From positions 32,612,189-32,676,188 of the forward strand of contig JAQNBH010000004.1 in NCBI GenBank assembly GCA_028752905.1: a stretch of 64,000 nt of DNA. The letters are read 5' to 3'. This DNA comes from Cladorhizidae sp. MBARI D1340-BT2. Lineage: Eukaryota > Porifera > Demospongiae > Poecilosclerida > Cladorhizidae. The notes below the pieces were generated by a model. The model saw only the letters and a program-made list of their open reading frames with translations. It searched no databases and had not been told where the DNA came from. Position numbers and translations under genes: made by a program. This document shows, one piece after another, positions 41,021 through 51,194 of this stretch; the stretch's first letter is position 1, and each line of letters begins with the position of its first letter.

Positions 41021-41940
41021 CTGTAATCTGGAGCATGGTTGGAGGACACCCACATTAATGAAGCACAGGCCCAACTTCATGTACAGTTTCCAAAGATGGG
41101 TGGCCTTCAGCCAGTTCAATATTTGGCACCAGGCAGTGGAGGCTCACTTACTGGAACTCCAGTAGAGAATTATGTGCAGATCATGAATACTGGTAGCCAC
41201 TGGGTTTATAAAATGTATATAGGAGCATCCAAGGGTACAGTGTTGTTACATGACAGCTTCCCTACCAGAACGAGTGATTTTTTATTTGTAATTATATTTT
41301 TAAATCGTCTGACATGTTTTCTTCAAGTTGGGTGAATGGAATTGAGGACTATATACAGACATTACACCTTAATACATGTGCCTTATGCTTTAATATATCT
41401 GTTCTTATCATTGATGCAGAATTGGATTCGCTGAAAGGCCTTGCTTGAATGCATTATGCTGGAACCTATCTTATCATTGAGAAACCTATCTTATCATTGA
41501 GAAACCAGAAATACAGGGACAGGCTGGAGGCAATAATTGTGGGTTATTTGCTATTGCAATTGCAACAGCTTTATGCTGTGGGATTAACCCATCAGTTATA
41601 ACCTTTGATCAGAGCAAGATGCGACACCATCTAGCAATGTCCTTCCAGACAAGAAAATTACTACCTTTCCGATTGAAAGGTCTCAGACAGACTATAACCT
41701 ACAAGAACTTGAACGAAAGAATACCACTTATCTGCATATGAAGGCAGCCCCACGACCCTGCCCTGCCAGTGCTGTTCATGCAAGGAATGGTTCCATCAAT
41801 TTTGTGCTAACATTCTTTCATCAGCCATTGCAAACTTACATGAAGAGTGGAATTGTCAGCAATGCAAAGACAGAGGCCTGTAAAATATTAAGAGGATTCA
41901 ATCAGCTTGTCAACAAATATATAATGAAGTATTTACATCT
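41021..41940 (+). pseudogene. Ulp1-like (C48) cysteine protease domain with C-terminal zinc finger
   Basis: The frame has GAWLEDTHINEAQAQLHVQF (41027), the catalytic-histidine segment VQIMNTGSHWVYKMY, then VLLHDSF with the Asp. After an intron-like or disrupted gap with a duplicated aacctatcttatcattgag comes IQGQAGGNNCGLFAIAIA (41512), the oxyanion Gln and catalytic Cys block of Ulp1/SENP proteases, then FDQSKMRHHLAMSFQ. It ends with a PHD-like finger in another frame, CQCCSCKEWFHQFCANI ... WNCQQCKDRGL (41770-41880). Ulp1-like proteases with a C-terminal finger are known passengers of eukaryotic DNA transposons including Ginger-type. Frames are broken. A diverged host gene is less likely. Confidence 0.7.
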
Positions 41941-42660
41941 CTTGATAGTATGTACATATCTTGAATTGTGAAATACATTGTGAGTTATTTGGCAAGATAT
42001 GAAATTCATGGTCATTTGTCAATGAGAATAATGAATAATTCATAGAATGGATTTTCCTATATACTACAACACTTGACGAAATGGGAGTATTGTGACAGGT
42101 GCAATATTAGCATGCCGTATAGCTAACTAAAAGCTATATTGCTATATAAAAATAATTCGGAAGAGAAAAACAATTAAAGTGAAATTAGAATATGTATATA
42201 ATATGTATATAACAAGCAGATGAAACGGAATTGAGCAAGTGTCCTGGGTCAGCAAGGTACCCACCCTACTTGGGACAGTCCCACAGAGCTTGGCAAGGGC
42301 AACAAATATATATATATAAATATATAGTGGATGATAGAGAACTGATGGACAGAGCTGATTACTCTGGTCATCTTTAGCTCTGAACATCACACAGGAGCAT
42401 ACAATTGCCACTTTCCCAACATCATCAAATAAACCATTATTTTATGCTTCAAGAGCTTGTGCAGGATTCTAAAACCCACCCAGTGTCTTATGGAGCGAGT
42501 GACCAAGGGCTCCAATTTCCATTGTCATAAGATTTCCTGATAATTGATAATTGTGTTTCTCACACTTTCTCCTACATAGCTAACTCCTGCTAATTATAAA
42601 TATTGAGTTTAGTGGGAATTTTGTACTGATAAACAACTGCAAATTTCATGCCTTATTCTG
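41941..42660. other. Non-coding, AT-rich
   Basis: No gene recognised. A TA microsatellite lies near 42308-42327. No transposon terminus that I can define. Confidence 0.4.
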
Positions 42661-42664
42661 ATCA

Positions 42665-42990
42665 TTATGGAAGATGTAACTAAGTGTGGTGAAAGATTGT
42701 GCACTTCTTGTTGTACTGTGGGGAGTTTGCTGGTGATTGAGGACGATTATTGGATATGGTCGAGAGCATTGTATGGTCTGTGGAGTGGGTGGAGTGGGTG
42801 GTTGAATGGAGAAATAAAAATGATGAATGGCGAGTAGGCCTAATGTTGGGTAGATTAGTAGCAGGGGTGAAAGAAGAGTTGTTGGGTAGGGTAGACTGTT
42901 GTCATTGTAATGGGAAATGTTCTCGAGTGGTGGGAGAAGAGGAAATGATGTTTAGCAACTATGTCTTTATGTCTTAGGCGCCTTCACCAC
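42665..42990 (+). pseudogene. LINE ORF2 3'-terminal fragment
   Basis: The frame KIVHFLLYCGEFAGD then a stop and RLLDMVESIVWSVEW resembles the terminal C-x-x-C ... H-x-L-x-x-C-x-x-F motif at the end of LINE D (EDVEHSLVMCGEFERD at 52640). It is therefore a 5'-truncated scrap of the same or a related LINE, as expected from incomplete reverse transcription. Confidence 0.55.
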
Positions 42991-43419
42991 CATCCCAAAG
43001 CAAACACTGTTGTAATATGTTAATTTATCTTCAGTAGTCAGTAATTTATTGTTTGTATGTATTTGTATGTACTTAGTAATGACCCATTAGTAATGGGCCC
43101 ATATCAAGTCTCAACAGTACAATTAGATTCTACATTACCATTCACTCACTGTCCAAATCAGAAAAAATACATAAAACAGGGTTTACCAAAGTACAGCCGT
43201 GGGCTAGATCCAGCCAACTAAGCTCTCCAATCCGGCCTAGTAGCATCAAAGCCAAAAATGCAGGTTTGGAGAAGGTTTGGTGGGTCCAGGCATCTGGGAG
43301 CTAAATAAACAAGTAAAAATGGCGAGAAAGTTGGTAAGGGATCACACCAAAAAAAGTAGATGAACTAGCAGGAAACCCCGCCCATACGGGGGTTTTCAGC
43401 CGTAGAGGAAAGTGGATCT

Positions 43420-45176
43420 TGAACGCAGAGTTTTCAAGGACGAAGATTTGTTCTTCACCAAGTAGAAGAATAAAGTACTCTGCTTGATTTGCACTGATAC
43501 AGTCGCCGTCCCCAAACAGTTCAACACCCAGAGGCATTATAAGTCCCATCATGCAAAATACTATGATGCCTTCCAAGGAGACCAGAGGGTTTCTAAGGCA
43601 GAGGAGTTAAAGAAAATGCTTCAGAGTCAGCAAAATATCTTCAAGAAGGCTGATCTGCAGAGCAAAAAGGCTACCTTTGCCAGCTTCAAAGGTGGCAGAA
43701 GTGCTGGTATAGAGTGGAAAGCCATTCACAGATGGAGAAATTGTCAGGGAATGTCTGAAGGAAGTAGTTGAAGTCTTGTGCCAAGAGAAAGCCAGCATTT
43801 TCAATGATGTGAGCCTCAGCAACAAAACCATGGCCAGGAGAGTGGAGGAGTTGTCAGGAAACATTAAGACACAACTGAAGGGGTTGACCAGAAAAGTGGA
43901 GGCCTATTCACTATGCCTGGATGAATCCACAGGCACAGACATTGGTGGCATGGCACAAATGGGGATCTTTTTCAGAGGAGTTGACAGCAGGATGAATGTC
44001 ACTGAGGAGCTCTTGGCACTTTATCCAATGAAGGGAAATGACTGGGAAGGATGTCTTTTTAGCAGTCAACAAGGTTCTTGAGCAAGCTGGCCTTGGCTAT
44101 GAGAAACTGGTGGGAGTGGCCACAGATGGTGCTCCTGCCATGGTGTGGGTCACAAGAATGGGGAAATTGGAGGAACAGAAATTCTGCAAGGAAAATGTTG
44201 TCTTCTATCATTGTGTGATGATACATCAGGAAGTACTCTGCGCCAAAACTGTTGGATATAGCGACGATATGACGGTTGTCATCGACCTTGTCAACTTTGT
44301 CAGAGGGAGTGCCATCAGGCACCGCCAGTTCCAGGCTTTGATGGTTGAAATTGAGGCCTGTTACCCAGATAATTCCTACCTCTCTCTACTTTTAGGTGGC
44401 TCAGTCGAGGCAAGACTCTGAAGAGAGTTTGGCAGCTTAGAAAAGAGATACCGGTCTTTTTATAAATGAAGGGAAAATCAAATTGGAAGTTTGTAGAGCC
44501 AGGGTTTCTCTCCAATCTTGCCTTCTTAGTTGATCTGACGGAAAAGTTGAACCAACTCAACATCTCTCAAGGTAAATTTGCCCATGAAACGCATGCTGAT
44601 GTCAATGGTTTTGAGACAAAGCTCAGGCAAGCACAGATGATTTCTGGCTCTTAGTATATACCACTTCCCCTGCTTGAGGATTATGCAGGAGGAGGGTGTC
44701 TTAGTGCCAAATGATGAGTATGGTCAGGATCTAGAGAAACTGGGGAAAGAGTTTGAAGGCCGTTTCAATGACTTCAGAGCACAAGAGAAAAATCTTCAGA
44801 TATTTTCAAGGCCTTTCTCTGTGAAATCTTCAGAGGCACCGGTGGCACTGCAAATGGAACTGATTGATCTGTAGTGCAATATGGATTTGGAAGCAGATTT
44901 CAAGACCAAGGACATTGGTGCAGTTTTACCAGAATTCCCTTCCCCACTCGTCCTAACCTGAGTTGATCAAGCATGTCCTGAAGTACTTTGCCCAGTTTGG
45001 ATCGACTTTCAATTGCGAGCAGCTCTTCTCAAGGATGAAGATGACAAAGTCCAAGTACAGATGCAACTTGACCAATTAACATCTTCAATACATCCTCAGA
45101 ATATCCACAACTAGTCTGAAACCTGACATTGATGAAATCATGAAAAGTCACCAGCAATTCCACACCTCCCACTGAA
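43420..45176 (+). pseudogene. hAT transposase (GTF2IRD2/ZBED5-like), frameshifted
   Basis: A BED-finger remnant (CLICTDTVAVPKQFNTQRHY, near 43480) is followed by SVSNKTMARRVEEL-type sequence and the first catalytic block YSLCLDESTGTDIGGMAQMG (43905). The second is LVGVATDGAPAM (44107), then FYHCVMIHQEVLCAKTVG (44210), and the insertion-domain end GGSVEAR near 44395. The dimerisation domain reads QFGSTFNCEQLFSRMKMTKS (44994) with LRISTTSLKPDIDEIM to 45176. At least five frameshifts and stops (for example at 43770, 44080, 44420 and 44652). The protein excised and reinserted the element; it is inactive here. Confidence 0.87.
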
Positions 45177-45564
45177 CAAGAATACGTTTGCAATGTTTTA
45201 AAATGTTTTTTATTCTGATATTTCTTAAGTGGCAAACATCTAACCCTGTGGAAACATCCATTTTCCCATGTTTGCTGTCTTAAAAAGAAAAGAACAAATT
45301 AATTCTGATATTTCTTGAAAGTTGGAAGCATTTACTTATGTAAACATCAACTTTATCACATTTAGCTATATTAAAAAGGGGAAAAAATCGTTATGCTAAA
45401 AATAGTAACAATACTTCAATGTGTGTGAAGTTGAATTTATGCAGCATGCTACCACTGTCATGCCATTGACTAGTGGTTAGTGATTTGTAACTAATGAAAC
45501 CACAGAACAGCTGACCACCATTGAATGTTCCCTGAAGGGGGGGGGGGGGGGGGGAAAGTTAATT

Positions 45565-46680
45565 TTTTTAACACTTGTGGTTACCACTTTATAGCTCCGT
45601 AGATTCTCTAAACTTCATGGTATGGACTTGATATAATATAGCTCAAAAGATAGGTCTCTCTGTGTACTCTCTTTTCATACTAAAATATTATTCAGAGATA
45701 TAACTATAGCAGACCTAAAGTGGAGGGAACTTCAAAACCTGAATGCCTGAATTGGCCGTATAAATATCTCCAGATTGCGAAGTGCTGAAATTAGTACCAG
45801 GCTCGAGGAAGAATACCAATTCAACGAGTGTTTTCACTAGGCGCTAAAACGTAAGTACGTGCTCAAGAGCGTGGGTGGAAAATGAGTGTTATGGATTATT
45901 AACAAACTTTATTTTTTCCACCTGCGCGCTTGACCACGTACTTACATGTTAGCGCCTAATGAAAACACTCATTGAATAGAGTAGAGCTTCTTCCTCTAGC
46001 CACTGGTGCTAATTTCAACTCTCTAGCAATTGGCAATCAAGAAACATGAAAATGAAAAGAAGCGAGCATATGAAAAACGGATCAGGAATATCGAACACTC
46101 GTCACTCACACCAATCGTTCTTTCTACCCAGTGGTATGGCCAAGCAGTCCGCAACCTTCTATAAGAGGCCTCCTTGCTGACCAATGGGAGCAGTAATATA
46201 GTTCAACCCGCGTGTCCGACTTTCGTTTTCACTCTTGAGATCAGCCAATCCGATGTATTCGTGGTGCAAGATCTTATCGAGGACATGCAGAAAAATCTCA
46301 CTCCCCGATCGATCTGTTCAAAAGTGAGGCATGCCTGCATTAACTTTGTCTATTTTATATACTCTTTAACTTAAAATATATATATTTTTTTAAAGCACTG
46401 GGCAATCTGGAGATATTTATGCGGCCATTCAGTTTGAGGTTCCCTCCACTTGTAGCTTGGCTATAGTTATAAGTATGAAAAATATTTTAATATCAACAGA
46501 GAGCACAAAGAGAGGCCTATCTTTTGAGGTATAATTATATAAAAGTCCATAACATCAAGTTTACGGAATTTATGGAGTTATAAAATGGTAACCACAAGAA
46601 GAAGAAGACGGGGAAAAATACATGTGGGTCACTCTCCCCCCAAAAATGCAACTGTGCCTCCTTAAATGAAACTAAAAGTC
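45565..46680. repeat. Foldback-family element inside the hAT, itself interrupted
   Basis: The left arm begins acttgtggttaccactttat (45572). Palindrome centre is near 45900 (ggtggaaaatgag ... ttttttccacct). The right arm runs to 46040, is broken by about 355 bp, and resumes at 46394 to 46600 (ccataacatcaagttt ... ggtaaccacaag). The outer segment 46610-46665 is the reverse complement of 3722-3779. Same family as 3722-4450, with more substitutions. A long G run lies just outside at 45538-45555. Confidence 0.85.
46040..46393 (+). pseudogene. Insertion in the foldback arm with a retroelement C-terminus-like peptide
   Basis: The inserted stretch is flanked by agcaattggcaatc and agcactgggcaatc, which look like a 14-bp target duplication. 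It encodes, across frames, KKRAYEKRIRNIEHSSLTPI, GMAKQSATFYKR and LSFSLLRSA. That triad resembles a conserved tail (FTPLVFS ... GGMG ... FYKRLA ... LSFSLLRSA) seen at the end of some invertebrate retrotransposon polyproteins. The match is from memory and the assignment is tentative. Confidence 0.45.
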
Positions 46681-47333
46681 ATGTCTGGCTTCTTCCTGGA
46701 CATGACAATGGAGCAGTGGTCAGCTTTACCGGACTCTTTGGCAGTATGACAAATCCTGGACTGTCCAGGAAGATCCTGGATTGTTAACACCTATGCAGAT
46801 ATACAAAAATGTGAATAAGAACGGTATACATATAGCACACCTATGTTGCAATTTTATGATCCAGTCCCAGGACATCCCCAAATTGGGCAATGTAGCCCAC
46901 ACTGTCAAAAGTTTGGTAACCACTGGCATAAAATGTAACTCTATAATTATAAATATCAGTTTGGATTTTCGAATTTACAGCTTAGTTATATATACGTTTT
47001 ATTTATTATTTTGGTATTTTTGCACTAACTTGTAATAATTTATGTTGTTATTTTATTGTTAGTTAACCCTCTACCGCCCCCCCCCCCCCCCCCCCCCCAC
47101 CCCCTCCCCCCCTCCCCCCGCTCTCATTGATAAATTGATCATCATATCAGCTGATAGGTAAGGAATCCTACCTTAGCTTAATAAATTGAATATACTATGT
47201 AACCATTATTACCTATAAATGGAGAACCTATAAATGGAGAGAGAAAACTACCTTCAGATTGAATTTTGCTAGGATTCTAGTCGCTTGTTAGACTGTCACA
47301 TAGGTTTTGAGCCTCTCAGAGCCATATTGTAGC

Positions 47334-48140
47334 ATGGCTAAGTCGCAAACAGGTCCTTTAGATTATTATGATGCTGTTGCTGTGATTACTATGTTAGAAG
47401 AAGATAACTTTCCAGATAACATTGGTTCTAGTTCATCCGAAGATGACCACTTCGATCTATCAGACCCAGAAGGTCCTATAGTTGACCTAGAAGTTACTGT
47501 AAATGACCTATTCAGTATTCCTGGCCCTGCTCTGGCAATTCAACCTGGCCATGCTCTGGCTATTCAACCTGGTCATGCACTGGCAATTCAACAATCACAT
47601 CCCTCTACTATATTCCAGTCTCCATCTGACTCTCGCTCACCGTCTAAATCTCCATCTCAATCTCCATCCTGCTCTCCATTGTCTTGATCCTGTTCTCAAT
47701 CTTCATCCCCATCATCTGATGATCATAGCCACTTCAAGGTGGTCATGGTAGGGGTGGTCGTGGTAGGGGTGCTCGTGGCAGCAGTCGAGGTGGTCATGGT
47801 AGGGGTTCCCGTGGAAGGGTAAGGGGAAGACCATCAGTTCTAATTGACGAACCAGGCATGAGGAAACTATCAGACCTTGATAAAGCTAGCATGGGCTATC
47901 CAGCATTTATGCCTAATAGTACACCTGGACCATCTTTGCCCACTGGATTTTGCCCTTCTCCCCTAAATTATTTTATTCTGTTTTTTTATAATGACATCAT
48001 CGATGAAGTCTGTGTCAATAGCAATACATACGCTGCAATCTACAGGGACAAATCTAAGTACTCTTTTCATCATTATCCTGCACATGGACTTAGTCTATTC
48101 TTGACTATTGTAGTGTATATGGGAATAAATCCACATACAG
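47334..48140 (+). pseudogene. piggyBac transposase N-terminal part
   Basis: The start at 47334 was chosen because MAKSQTGPLDYYDAVAVITM leads to an acidic segment (SSSSEDDHFDLSDPE), normal for piggyBac N-termini. Three 24-bp repeats encode PGHALAIQ (about 47545-47590), followed by serine/proline repeats and a stop at 47685. In another frame an RGG-rich stretch follows (GGHGRGGRGRGARG). The DDE domain entry is FCPSPLNYFILFFYNDIIDE (47948) with SNTYAAI and GLSLFLTIVVYMGINPHTD. Continues at 50105. Confidence 0.82.
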
Positions 48141-48145
48141 ACTCA

Positions 48146-49205
48146 CAGGGGGGGTTTGAGGGGTTTAAAGCTGGTAAGGTATGTTATTTCATGTATGCTG
48201 GTTTTTCTGATCAGAGTTGGTAGCTGATAATGGCGAGCAAGAGAAAGTTACCATTTGCGGGCTTCTGAAATATTTTGAAAGGGTGGTAGATGTCGAAGAA
48301 GAGCAAAGTGAACCAGGACAGAGTGGAGTAGTAAGTGACAAAGAGGAAGTAGTGATAAAGATGAGAATAGCAGCAGTGACAATGAGAGCAGTGATGATTC
48401 TGGGGCTGGTTAATACCTGTGTAGTGTTGAAGAGGCTGCAGCTATTAATAGTATCTCCAGTGATGTGCATATAGGCTGTGTTATAAAGCCTGTAATGTGG
48501 CCTTCAGTTGATACATTCCAAGATGCTGTAAAGTCCTTATCTCATGGATAGAGGTACAAGATCTTAACCGAGCACTTTATACCCGGAAGTATGTTTACTT
48601 TCCCTAAGGTGTATGATTCCAGGTATAATTGGAGCTTTCAGGTGAAATGGCTCCAAAAATATCATATAGCAAGGAATAGATGTGGATTTTGTAAATATTG
48701 AGCATTGATTTTTCAGATAGGACTGAATGTGGTGTGCTTGTGAATAAGCCTTTTAAGAAGTGGTTTAAAAAAAAAAAAATACTTGGTAACATGGTTCCAC
48801 TGCTTATCATATTGGTGTTGCTGATGCTAGAGCTCTGCTACACAAACCTGAGCATAATATTGATGTTCGTATGAATGCTGAACATGTTCGAAATATACGA
48901 GACAACAGACATCTTGTGAAGTTTTGCGCTGACAGTGTATTGCACTAAGGGGTGATAAGGAGATCACAACCATGCAGGAAATCCTGGAAACTTTTTTGCG
49001 CTCTTGAATGTTTTAGCGGAGCATGATCCTTTGTCGAAGATGCATCTACAGCATCCAAGGGTGAAGAATGTGGCATAAATATCACCTAGAATACAAAATG
49101 AAGTGATCAATATTATAGGCAGGTCAATAATTCAGACTAGTAATAGTAAAAGAAGTAAATGATGCTAAATACTTGGTTGATGAAATAACATCCTTTAATA
49201 AATAA
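48146..49205 (+). pseudogene. Nested hAT-like fragment (TTF-type finger and DUF4371 region)
   Basis: A hAT-style terminus cacaGGGGGGGTTTGAGGGG lies at about 48144-48163. An ATG at 48230 reads MASKRKLPFAGF before a stop. Further on come YKILTEHFIPGSMFTFPKVYD and FQVKWLQKYHIARN, then GFCKY (48690), CGVLVNKPFKKWFK (48728) and ARALLHKPEHNIDVRMNAEH type sequence. NRHLVKFCADSVLH and a segment leading to VLVDEITS-type sequence near 49185 close it. This is the zinc-finger plus DUF4371 front half of ZMYM1/THAP-like hAT proteins. The catalytic part and 3' terminus are not found, so the right boundary is unknown. Confidence 0.7.
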
Positions 49206-49885
49206 ATAATACGCAGATTATGTAATTTTATGAGATGTAATATGACCGAAGATTGATTGACATCTCTGGCATTGATGCATATACATTACCAGCATCACAT
49301 TGATCTAGATCAGTTTGTGTATCTTTTTTCCAGGCTGCACCCAAGGCGGTTCCACTTGAGCTGTGTATTTCTGGATTGATCACAGATTGCTATTCCATAA
49401 TATATATATATATACTCTATATTGAGCCATTTTACCTGACACTCCTGCACGTGAGCTTCTGCCTTTCATCCTGAACTTCATGATGATGATTGTCTTTGCA
49501 ATTAATGCACATCATATGAACAGACTACATTATAATTGTTCACATGCATTTATATTGAACAAGATCAATTTATTTGTATATTAATATACAGAAGGAAGGA
49601 AAAATAGTTGTAACTGGCCATCATTTGTTTTGTTTGTATTATTATTATTATTATACCTATTTAATTATTATAGTATTTCAATTTTAATTAACTTTATTCT
49701 AATTTAATATTTGTGGCATCCTCCATCAACACTTAATGAACTACTTGTTATATATCCATAGTAATATATATATTTTTTGTTATTAAGTATATATTTATAG
49801 TTTATCTTATTAATAAATTAACAAAATAATATATATATTTTGGATTAAAAAAAATATAATAACATAATATCTTATAATTATAATA
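49206..49885. other. AT-rich spacer within the piggyBac element
   Basis: Strongly AT-rich with TA microsatellites (49401-49415, 49820-49835) and no coding motif. It probably includes the decayed 3' side of the hAT-like fragment. Confidence 0.45.
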
Positions 49886-49887
49886 TA

Positions 49888-50034
49888 TAAAGTAGGACCT
49901 CAGAGTTATGGACCCCACTGGGTGTTACATAACCGAAACGTATGTTCTTTAGTATGCAATAGAGTTGTGGTCAGAAAACTTAATGTAGCATACAAAATCC
50001 TGATATGGGCAGCTAAAGGCTCTACTGTAAATTT
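49888..50034. mobile_element. Possible mini pogo/mariner-like element
   Basis: The left end aagtaggacctcagagttatgg and the right end, minus strand, tacagtagagcct, share AGTAGrrCCT, and both are next to TA. A length of about 145 bp suits a non-autonomous derivative. Termini of the CAGTAGAACCTC type are common in pogo-group elements. Evidence is short, so confidence is low. Confidence 0.3.
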
Positions 50035-50104
50035 ACCAGGTAATTAGGTAAAGGTTACAAAACACAAGTGATGGAACTCGCCTTTTCAGAAATCTGAGTA
50101 TGGG

Positions 50105-50362
50105 CCTTAGACTATCGTTCATATTGGTCTACTGATCCTCTATTCTCTTCAGAATTTATCAAAGATGTGCCTATACTTTCTTCAGCTATCCTTACCTTTT
50201 TGCACATGAGTGACCCTGACTCTAGCATCATAAACAGGAACAATCGGTTGCATAAGGTTAGGGATCTTTTGGATAAATTGACTCTACAGTTCTTGCCATT
50301 ATATCAAAGAATGGTCAAGAGTAAAGCGAGATTCGTTAGCAAACAGTACATCCGCAATAAAT
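50105..50362 (+). pseudogene. piggyBac transposase, continuation after the insertion
   Basis: Reads LDYRSYWSTDPLFSSEFIKD, then ILTFLHMSDPDSSIINRNNR, LHKVRDLLDKLTLQFLPLYQ and RMVKSKARFVSKQYIRNK. The last block corresponds to the first catalytic motif (D-E-x-M-V-K-x-K-x-R-x-x-x-x-QYI) but has QR where the catalytic DE should be. It ends at a TAG (50360-50362) followed at once by the right terminus, so the rest of the catalytic domain was deleted. Confidence 0.82.
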
Positions 50363-50380
50363 AGGCCGGAAGAGGGTTAA

Positions 50381-51190
50381 TATGTTTTTCTTTAAAAAAA
50401 AATAAAGTATTTACAATATTGTAACATTTGTTAAAAAGCACATTTTTAAAACTACATAGTTATCGAATAAGTTAAGTGTAGCGGATACTGCATAGTTTAC
50501 TGCCGTCACCTGGTGGCCGAACCATCTTCTGGAGAGTAATTTGGCAAGTGCAAATAATATGGCACTTCCCATGGGATGGAAGGAAACAAAGATTTGCGCA
50601 TGCATATTGGGCAAAGTGCAAGTAATGGCAGTGCGAGTAATATGGCATGACACCGGCATTATTTAGCGTACCGTGTTCCTTGTTTTTTTACAGTAAAAAC
50701 ATTGCCAATCCGATTTTGAAATTTCTAATTTAGATTCACTGCTCAAGTTTTGTCTTACTCCAAGCATAGCTGCAGGCCTAACACTATACAGTGACCTGAA
50801 TTACTGATGTCATCTGAAATATAGAGAAGTAGCTAAGAGTAGTGTATTCATTACGGTTTTCGGAGAACCAATATACTGACTGACCATAACGACATGTCCA
50901 TAGCTGTACTGTGCTGATGATATAGGGACCAAGTCAGATTGAGACTTAATCTGAGCCTAGGGAAGCTTCTCTGCCATGGGATGCTGTATCCCACACCATT
51001 TTCTTATCACTCTGTTCTTTTCTCCCCAATCTCAGTTTTCTTTGTTCTGCTGTTTCAGAAGCACGCTTTGACTCTATCAAATTCTGAAGTCTATTTCCAT
51101 TCTAGAAGCCAGCTGTTCTGCTGAAAATTGCTGCCTAGTGGACTGGAAGAGGAGTTTGCTAAGTACATCTCCACAAGGGTGGCGTCGAGG
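50381..51190. other. Non-coding between piggyBac and LINE D
   Basis: Short frames only, none recognisable. Sequence near 50575-50640 repeats gcaagtg/aatatggca phrases. No gene supported. Confidence 0.4.
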
Positions 51191-51194
51191 ATGA

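Larger units (their letters stand above)
43177..46925 (+). mobile_element. hAT transposon with TIRs and 8-bp target duplication
   Basis: The left end is CAGGGTTTACCAAAGTACAGCC. The right end, read from 46925 on the minus strand, is CAGTGGTTACCAAAC. The flanks acataaaa (43169-43176) and gcataaaa (46926-46933) match at 7 of 8 positions, the size expected for hAT. The transposase relic is at 43420-45176 and a foldback element lies in the 3' part. Terminal sequence and protein resemble the Charlie/Buster-type elements that gave rise to GTF2IRD2 and ZBED genes. Confidence 0.85.
47063..50380 (+). mobile_element. piggyBac element with TTAA ends, carrying a nested hAT-like fragment
   Basis: Left end TTAA-CCCTCTACCGCC (47063-47078) and right end, minus strand, TTAA-CCCTCTTCCGGCC (50380-50364) give a terminal inverted repeat next to TTAA on both sides, the piggyBac signature. 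The transposase pieces at 47334-48140 and 50105-50362 are consecutive parts of one domain, so the intervening 2 kb is an insertion. The catalytic C-terminal half is missing before the right terminus, so this is a deletion derivative. Confidence 0.85.

Noticed and set aside
47858..48223. Reading the 47.3-48.2 kb region as a host RGG-repeat protein
   Set aside because: TTAA-flanked inverted ends and piggyBac domain blocks on both sides show it is the transposase N-terminus.
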